The translations under genes and the position numbers were made by a program. DNA of 64,000 nt. Origin: Cytophagaceae bacterium UBA6715 (GTDB taxonomy: Bacteria > Bacteroidota > Bacteroidia > Cytophagales > Spirosomataceae). The stretch covers positions 1 through 64,000 of the forward strand of contig DKIP01000010.1 in NCBI GenBank assembly GCA_002454335.1, read 5' to 3'. Shown one piece after another: positions 61,797 through 64,000 of the stretch (positions are counted from its first letter, which is position 1; every line of letters starts with the position of its first letter). The notes under the pieces are model-generated. The model did not search any database. It saw only the letters and a list, made by a program, of their open reading frames with translations, and had not been told where the DNA came from.

Positions 61797-62330
61797 TTAT
61801 ACTATTTCCCAATTACCTTCGGGAAGAAATTCAACTAATCCTTTTTCCGTTTTACCTACGGCAATCCGACCGGATTTGATGTACTCTAAAATTTCCCACT
61901 TTTTCAAGTAGTTATAAAATTCGCCTAATTCTTCTTCGGTTCCATTTTTTTCTACCACAACATATTCCAATCCCCAATGAACCACTTTGGCGTTCCAATC
62001 CAAATTGATCGTTTTCACATCAATCGGTTCCCCTCCTAATGGAGTAGCTAACTTGAACAAAGCTACCTCATTGAAGATAATCTCATCATCCAAATAGCCA
62101 TACACCGCTAATACGTCCGTCACCTTACGGATTTGGCGCACTAATTTTTCCACGACATCGCGGTTTTCACTCCGAATCACAATCGTGAAACGAGAAACCC
62201 CACGACGTTCCGTCTCAGAAACCGTCAAACTCTCAATATTCAGGCGACGACGCGTGAAGATGATGGTAATTCGATTCAGCAAACCGACTGTATTTGTGGT
62301 AAATACGGATAATGTATAATTTGTCAACAT
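61797..62330 (-). CDS. ilvN: Acetolactate synthase small (regulatory) subunit
   Basis: The protein has 177 residues. The N-terminal ACT domain (YTLSVFTTNTVGLLNRITII, NIESLTVSETERRGVSRFTI) binds the feedback effector, normally valine. A second alpha/beta domain follows (EVALFKLATP, TEKGLVEFLPEGNWEIV). It activates and regulates the catalytic subunit IlvB. It begins 1 bp after the ilvB stop. Confidence 0.95.
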   Translation of the reverse strand: MLTNYTLSVFTTNTVGLLNRITIIFTRRRLNIESLTVSETERRGVSRFTIVIRSENRDVVEKLVRQIRKVTDVLAVYGYLDDEIIFNEVALFKLATPLGGEPIDVKTINLDWNAKVVHWGLEYVVVEKNGTEEELGEFYNYLKKWEILEYIKSGRIAVGKTEKGLVEFLPEGNWEIV

Positions 62331-62331
62331 A

Positions 62332-64000
62332 TTACTCGAGCCTCACGTTGGTTACAGTACTGCCCGCAGGCACCATTGGGAATACATTTCCCTCTTTTTC
62401 ACAAACAATTTCCAATAAATAAGGAGTCTCAGCATTCAATAAGGTATCCAAGGACTCACTCAATAAATTACGATCAGATACTGTATGACCTGGAATTCCA
62501 AAACCTTTGGCAATCGTAATAAAATCTGGATTTTCTAATTCAACAAATGAATAACGTCGCTCATGGAATAATTCTTGCCACTGGCGTACCATGCCTAAAA
62601 AATTATTGTTCAGGATAACAATTTTCACAGGAAGTTTACTCTGCGCAATAGTTCCAAGTTCTTGAATCGTCATTTGGAAACCACCGTCACCAATCACCGC
62701 GATAACCTCACGGTCTGGAACGGCAACTTTCGCACCGAAAGCCGCTGGCAAAGCAAAACCCATGGTTCCTGCACCACCCGAAGTAACAATCGAATTTCTT
62801 TGCTTAAATCGATAGTAACGATTCGTCACCATCTGATGTTGGCCCACATCCGTCACCACTACCGCCTCACCTTTCGTCTTGTCGGACATCATCGCAATCG
62901 CCTCACCCATTTTAATTTGATCTCCTTCATGGAAAACATCTTTCAACGTGATTTTCTCGTGTTCCTCTTTGAAATAATGATCAAACTCCGCGCGCCATTC
63001 TAAATGTTCCGCTGGCTTGATCAAAGGCAATAAAGCTTGTAATGCTGCTTTGGCATCACCTACAACAGGAGCATCTGCTTTCACATTTTTATCGATTTCA
63101 GCTGGGTCAATTTCAATATGAACAACTTTCGCTTGTTTCGCATAAGTCGCCAAATCACCTGTAATACGGTCATCAAAACGCATCCCGATCGCAATCAATA
63201 CGTCACAAGAATTCGTCAAAACATTCGCACCATAATTCCCATGCATACCTGGCCAGCCCACATACATGGGGTGATCCGCATCCATCGCCGACATGCCCAA
63301 AAGGGTCGTCGCAACAGGAATACCCGCCTTGTCAACTAAGGCATTTAATTCCGCCTCCGCGCCAGCAATTAACACACCATGACCCGCCAATATATATGGT
63401 TTCTTAGCTGAATTAATCAGTTTAGCAGCGGCCTCAACATGCTCTTGTTTCGGAACAATACGTGGCTTGTACGAAATAATCGATGTACAAGGCTTATATT
63501 CAAATGGCTCTGTCATCATTTCGGATTGAGCCGTACGTGTAATATCAATCAAAACAGGACCTGGTCGGCCAGATTCTGCAATGTAAAATGCTTTTGCAAT
63601 GATTTCAGGAATCTCGTTCGGATTCATTACTTGATAATTCCATTTTGTCACCGGCATGGAAATACCTATTAAATCACATTCTTGAAAAGCATCCGTTCCT
63701 AATAAATTTCCTTTTACCTGGCCTACGATACATACCAAAGGAGTTGAATCCAACATCGCATCGGCAATCGGCGTAATTAAATTGGTTGCACCCGGACCTG
63801 AAGTCACCATGCAGACACCTGCCTTATTTAGCATACGAGCATAGCCTTGGGCAGCATGTCCTGCGCCTTGTTCATGGCGCACCAAAATATGCTTTAAACG
63901 ATCTTGATAATCATATAAAGCATCGTAGGTAGGCATAATAGCTCCACCTGGGTATCCGAAAATAGTTGAAACCCCTTGCGCGACCAATGACTCCATAATA
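62332..64000 (-). CDS. ilvB: Acetolactate synthase large subunit (start beyond window)
   Basis: At least 556 residues are visible; the frame stays open to the right edge, and the usual N-terminal residues before VAQGVSTIFGYPGGAIMP are missing, so the true start lies past 64000. Domains are the pyrimidine-binding part with the catalytic glutamate in VRHEQGAGHAAQGYAR, a central FAD-type domain, and the thiamine-diphosphate part with GDGGFQMTIQELGTI and NNNFLGMVRQWQELF. It condenses pyruvate with pyruvate or 2-ketobutyrate, the shared first step of the branched-chain pathway. Confidence 0.96.
   Translation of the reverse strand, partial: IMESLVAQGVSTIFGYPGGAIMPTYDALYDYQDRLKHILVRHEQGAGHAAQGYARMLNKAGVCMVTSGPGATNLITPIADAMLDSTPLVCIVGQVKGNLLGTDAFQECDLIGISMPVTKWNYQVMNPNEIPEIIAKAFYIAESGRPGPVLIDITRTAQSEMMTEPFEYKPCTSIISYKPRIVPKQEHVEAAAKLINSAKKPYILAGHGVLIAGAEAELNALVDKAGIPVATTLLGMSAMDADHPMYVGWPGMHGNYGANVLTNSCDVLIAIGMRFDDRITGDLATYAKQAKVVHIEIDPAEIDKNVKADAPVVGDAKAALQALLPLIKPAEHLEWRAEFDHYFKEEHEKITLKDVFHEGDQIKMGEAIAMMSDKTKGEAVVVTDVGQHQMVTNRYYRFKQRNSIVTSGGAGTMGFALPAAFGAKVAVPDREVIAVIGDGGFQMTIQELGTIAQSKLPVKIVILNNNFLGMVRQWQELFHERRYSFVELENPDFITIAKGFGIPGHTVSDRNLLSESLDTLLNAETPYLLEIVCEKEGNVFPMVPAGSTVTNVRLE

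Noticed and set aside
62662..63672. Several plus-strand open frames opposite ilvB, and similar ones opposite sucD (46109-46783)
   Set aside because: They are rich in His, Arg and Thr/Asn runs typical of reverse reading of conserved genes; the minus-strand genes are certain.
62332..64000. ilvB as a complete gene starting at the ATG at 63996
   Set aside because: The frame remains open to the window edge and the conserved N-terminal residues are missing; it is cut by the window.
1..64000. tRNA, rRNA, CRISPR array, insertion sequence, prophage or integrative element
   Set aside because: No T-arm-like GTTCGA context in gaps, no spaced repeats, and no transposase, integrase or phage proteins were found.

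Overview
The window is a gene-dense, AT-rich chromosomal segment of a Bacteroidota bacterium, most likely of the order Cytophagales. Four things support this. Type IX secretion/gliding genes (porT, gldD, porP, gldK, gldL, gldM, gldN) are present. There are a SusC/SusD pair and a second TonB receptor with a DUF4249 lipoprotein. The LeuA is of the short form. Promoters follow the Bacteroidota pattern of a TTG/TTTG -33 box, about 19-20 nt, and a TAnnTTTG -7 box. A freshwater lineage near Aquirufa or Spirosomataceae would fit, but that is a guess. I see no rRNA, tRNA, CRISPR array, insertion sequence, phage or integrase; this looks like core chromosome.

Layout. 1-5.1 kb: a PspC/GIN membrane protein with its PadR repressor, then a divergent sensor kinase and an AEC transporter. 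5.1-9.9 kb: menaquinone methyltransferase ubiE followed by porT, then a TonB receptor-DUF4249 lipoprotein pair on the other strand. 10-12.1 kb: an orphan HipB-like regulator and a NagB-LmbE fusion enzyme. 12.1-17.3 kb: a three-gene unit (GT-C glycosyltransferase, lysoplasmalogenase, FAD/Fe-S dehydrogenase). 17.3-20.3 kb: ribonucleotide reductase large subunit and an unusually long untranslated region. 20.3-24.7 kb: L31, a GlmU-like protein, holB, hemC and a RmlD-like reductase. 24.7-26.6 kb: adk and obgE, separated by an AGTC-rich repeat. 26.7-31.9 kb: an orphan SusC/SusD pair. 31.9-38.1 kb: a nitroreductase and the unit pyk-plsC-gldD-priA. 38.2-43.9 kb: the type IX secretion core operon porP-gldK-gldL-gldM-gldN. 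43.9-46.9 kb: hemD, and sucD with a DUF4271 membrane protein. 47-50.1 kb: an overlapping run recN-lipoprotein-SCO-cytochrome c. 50.1-54.6 kb: lptC with an outer-membrane protein, and divergent mscS with a GT-C-like protein. 54.6-64 kb: branched-chain amino-acid genes (leuA, ilvA, ilvC, ilvN, ilvB) enclosing a carbamoyltransferase-DUF5989-SxtJ-SGNH hydrolase cassette. ilvB runs off the right edge.

How the genes work together. The secretion genes sit in three places but should build one trans-envelope machine. The ilv/leu block makes isoleucine, valine and leucine precursors, and its ilvA and leuA both lack the usual C-terminal regulatory domain. The most interesting candidate system is the carbamoyltransferase cassette, whose small membrane partners resemble SxtJ and SxtK of saxitoxin clusters although nothing else in the window points to a toxin; a role in carbamoylating an envelope molecule is an inference. 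Five of six convergent gene pairs end with no more than one base between their stop codons, three of them sharing the bases CTAA.
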